Shown in pieces: positions 1 through 5,771 of a stretch of DNA of 5,771 nucleotides. The notes beneath the pieces are model-generated. The model made no database searches and was not told the DNA's origin. It saw only the letters and a list, made by a program, of their open reading frames with translations. The DNA is from Alphaproteobacteria bacterium (lineage in GTDB: Bacteria > Pseudomonadota > Alphaproteobacteria > Micropepsales > Micropepsaceae). The stretch is from NCBI GenBank assembly GCA_003451645.1, contig DMER01000076.1, positions 12,069 through 17,839 of the forward strand, written 5' to 3'. The translations under genes and the position numbers were made by a program. Each line of letters starts with the position of its first letter. The stretch's first letter is position 1.

Positions 1-1032
1 TGGGTCAAGCCGCTGCAAATTGGCCGGCCATCGGGTCAGTCCGTTGGGATCATCGGCGCAGGCCCTGCGGGGCTTGCAGCGGCCGAGGCCTTGCGGATCG
101 CTGGGCATCACGTGGATGTCTATGACCGCTACGACCGGCCCGGTGGGCTGCTGATCTATGGGATCCCTAACTTCAAGCTGGAAAAGCAAGTGGTCGAGCG
201 CCGCACACAGCGCCTGCGTGACGCCGGGATCTCCTTTCACCAAAACGTCGATATCGGCCAAACGATGCCATTCAGTGATCTGCGCAAGCGGCACACCGCG
301 GTCTTAATCGCGACAGGCGTGTACAAGCCGCGCGAATTGGCAGCGCCTGGTTCCGGGCTGGCGGGCATCGTCCCGGCGCTTGACTATCTTATTACTTCTA
401 ACAAAAGGGGGCTTGGCGACTCGATCGAGCAGAAAAGAGATGCCGGACTAAATGCCAAGGACCGCAAGGTTGTAGTCATTGGCGGCGGCGATACTGCCAT
501 GGACTGTGTAAGGACGGCCGTGCGCCAGGGGGCGGCGAAGGTCACCTGCCTCTACCGGCGCGACCGCGCAAACATGCCAGGCTCGCAACGCGAAGTGGGG
601 CATGCGGAAGAAGAAGGCGTTCAGTTTGTCTGGCTAAGCGCGCCCAAAGCCTTCATTGGCGGCGAGTCCGTTTCGGGGGTGCGCGCGTGCAAGATGCGGC
701 TGAGCGCGCCGGATACCAAGGGCCGCCAACAACCTGAAGAGGTGCCTGGATCGGAATTTACCTTGGACGCAGACCTTGTCATCAAAGCGTTAGGGTTTGA
801 GCCAGAGGACTTGCCACGCGTCTTTAACGAGCCTGCCTTGCCAGTGTCATCCTCCGGCACCATAGTGGCGGACCGCAAGACCCATATGACTGGCCTCGAC
901 GGCGTGTTCGCGGCAGGCGACATCGTCCGCGGCGCCGATTTGGTTGTATGGGCTTTGCGTCAGGGGCGCGATGCAGCGCGGGGGATCAACACCTATTTGG
1001 CCGCTAGGGCACGACGCCAGGCTGCTGAATAG
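1..1032 (+). CDS. gltD: Glutamate synthase (NADPH) small/beta subunit, 5'-truncated by window edge
   Basis: This is the C-terminal 343 residues of the GOGAT beta subunit, open from base 1 in frame 1 to TAG at 1030-1032. The subunit oxidises NADPH on FAD and passes electrons through iron-sulfur clusters to FMN in GltB. Seen here: an FAD-binding dinucleotide fold with GAGPAG at residues 19-24 (bases 55-72), followed by YDRYDRPGGLLIYGIP; a second Rossmann fold for NADPH with GGGDTA at residues 161-166, then LYRRDRANMPGSQREV; and the C-terminal FAD motif GVFAAGDIVRGADLVVWAL, with its Asp at residue 307. Family members are about 470-480 residues, so some 140 N-terminal residues, including the cysteines that bind the 4Fe-4S clusters, lie upstream of the window. 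An ATG at 91 is internal to the FAD fold and is not the true start. The gene is intact where visible and lies 24 bases before the next gene, consistent with co-transcription. Related GltD-like subunits occur in other oxidoreductases (PreT, NfnB types), but the gltB partner downstream settles the assignment. Confidence 0.97.
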   Translation, partial: WVKPLQIGRPSGQSVGIIGAGPAGLAAAEALRIAGHHVDVYDRYDRPGGLLIYGIPNFKLEKQVVERRTQRLRDAGISFHQNVDIGQTMPFSDLRKRHTAVLIATGVYKPRELAAPGSGLAGIVPALDYLITSNKRGLGDSIEQKRDAGLNAKDRKVVVIGGGDTAMDCVRTAVRQGAAKVTCLYRRDRANMPGSQREVGHAEEEGVQFVWLSAPKAFIGGESVSGVRACKMRLSAPDTKGRQQPEEVPGSEFTLDADLVIKALGFEPEDLPRVFNEPALPVSSSGTIVADRKTHMTGLDGVFAAGDIVRGADLVVWALRQGRDAARGINTYLAARARRQAAE

Positions 1033-1045
1033 CGGCAAAGGCGTT

Positions 1046-1054
1046 GGAGGGGAG
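1046..1054 (+). promoter_or_regulatory. Strong Shine-Dalgarno for the 168-residue gene
   Basis: The purine run GGAGGGGAG sits just upstream of the ATG at 1057. Its GGAGG core (1046-1050) is 6 bases from the start codon, a near-ideal spacing. This supports the ATG at 1057 as the start and shows that the small gene has its own good ribosome entry site rather than being a spurious frame. It lies inside the 24-base gap after the gltD stop. Confidence 0.8.
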
Positions 1055-1056
1055 CA

Positions 1057-1563
1057 ATGGCGCAATCGACACTGGGTGGGTTCATTATAGGTTTCGCAGT
1101 GGGCGCAGTAGCGGTCGCCTATGGCCCGCAACTGTATGAGCAATATGGAAAGGGCGTGATAGCGCCGTCCGAGCCCGAAAAGGTGCGTATCGAGGTGCCG
1201 CCCGATCACACGCCTGGTGTTTGGCGGCGGAAGGCTGCCTTTGACATCGAGTTCAGTCAGAAAAAGGCGGACGGCAATGATTGGGATTGGCCGCTGACCA
1301 GCCCGGAGCTTCAGCTCTGCATCCGCGAAGGCACTGAGTATCGCAAATGTTGGGGACCAACCGACCCCGCTCTGAAGGGCTGCCAGGGCAAATTCAAATG
1401 CTCAACCGGCCCGCTGAATGTGCCCGATGTGGCCTTCGAGGTCGAGCTTTACGAATTCGATGACTACAATGATCCCGACCGGATTGGGTCGGTGTCATGC
1501 GATATTGGCCGGTCTTGCGAATTTCCGCTTGGTCGGGTGACCATCACCAACGCAGGGAACTAG
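1057..1563 (+). CDS. Hypothetical membrane-anchored protein, C2-like cysteine-rich domain, between gltD and gltB
   Basis: I do not recognise this 168-residue protein as a named family. Residues 1-5 are a short polar tail. Residues 6-23 form one hydrophobic segment with a glycine zipper (G8, G12, G16), followed by a Tyr-rich linker and a Pro/Glu-rich stretch (residues 22-50). The rest is soluble and acidic, with six cysteines (88, 98, 109, 115, 148, 154). Two acidic loops stand out: DGNDWDW at 72-78, leading into a PELQLCI strand, and FDDYNDPDRIGS at 134-145 after the strand AFEVELYE. That layout resembles the calcium-binding loops of C2 beta sandwiches; this is inference from pattern only. 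The even cysteine number and the single N-terminal helix suggest an extracytoplasmic, disulfide-bonded domain. The segment could instead be a signal peptide cut after A19-V20-A21, but the N-terminus has no positive charge, which favours an uncleaved anchor. The start is fixed by a strong Shine-Dalgarno. It ends 8 bases before gltB and is probably in the same operon. Codon use looks like the flanking genes, with no sign of insertion or transfer. That it is a gene is likely; its function is unknown. Confidence 0.85.
   Translation: MAQSTLGGFIIGFAVGAVAVAYGPQLYEQYGKGVIAPSEPEKVRIEVPPDHTPGVWRRKAAFDIEFSQKKADGNDWDWPLTSPELQLCIREGTEYRKCWGPTDPALKGCQGKFKCSTGPLNVPDVAFEVELYEFDDYNDPDRIGSVSCDIGRSCEFPLGRVTITNAGN
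1554..1558 (+). promoter_or_regulatory. Weak, distant Shine-Dalgarno candidate for gltB
   Basis: AGGGA, inside the last codons of the upstream gene, is the only purine-rich match ahead of the gltB GTG at 1572. It lies 13 bases away, longer than the usual 5-9. The bases directly before the GTG (CACACACT) have no ribosome-binding character. With the preceding stop codon (1561-1563) only 8 bases upstream, translation of gltB may depend partly on ribosomes finishing the small gene. That coupling is inferred from spacing only. Confidence 0.4.
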
Positions 1564-1571
1564 CACACACT

Positions 1572-5771
<4,200 letters not shown>

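Noticed and set aside
20..29. Ten-base palindrome TGGCCGGCCA
   Set aside because: It lies inside gltD coding sequence, has no loop or flanking structure, and short GC palindromes are expected by chance at this composition.
1033..1056. Possible terminator or promoter between gltD and the next gene
   Set aside because: The 24-base gap has no inverted repeat with a T run and no room for promoter elements beyond the Shine-Dalgarno.
847..1209. Minus-strand open frame spanning the gltD end and the start of the small gene
   Set aside because: It overlaps two supported + strand genes and has no domain signature. The + strand gene has a strong Shine-Dalgarno and a coherent transmembrane segment, so it takes precedence.

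Overview
The window is almost entirely coding on the + strand and holds one glutamate synthase (GOGAT) locus: the 3' part of gltD, a small unrecognised gene, and the first ~93% of gltB. GC content is high (roughly 60% by eye). Both subunits read like the Azospirillum/alphaproteobacterial NADPH-GOGAT type, so an alphaproteobacterium is the best guess. The genus cannot be called from this sequence.

Layout: gltD (beta subunit) enters from the left edge and stops at 1032. After a 24-base gap carrying a strong Shine-Dalgarno sequence comes a 168-residue reading frame (1057-1563). It has a glycine-zipper transmembrane segment at its N-terminus and an acidic, six-cysteine domain that resembles a C2-type beta sandwich. 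Eight bases later gltB (alpha subunit) starts at a GTG (1572) and runs off the right edge after 1400 codons without a stop or frameshift. There is no non-coding stretch longer than 24 bases, and I see no RNA gene, mobile element, CRISPR array or terminator.

How the genes work together: GltD takes electrons from NADPH through FAD. GltB hydrolyses glutamine at its N-terminal cysteine, channels the ammonia to the FMN site, and reductively aminates 2-oxoglutarate, giving two glutamates. With glutamine synthetase this is the GS-GOGAT route of ammonium assimilation in the cytoplasm. The three genes are co-directional and tightly spaced, so they are probably one transcript in the order gltD-orf-gltB, the reverse of the enterobacterial gltBD order. 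The only element not explained by ordinary GOGAT is the middle gene: a probable membrane-anchored, extracytoplasmic protein between the two subunit genes of a cytoplasmic enzyme.
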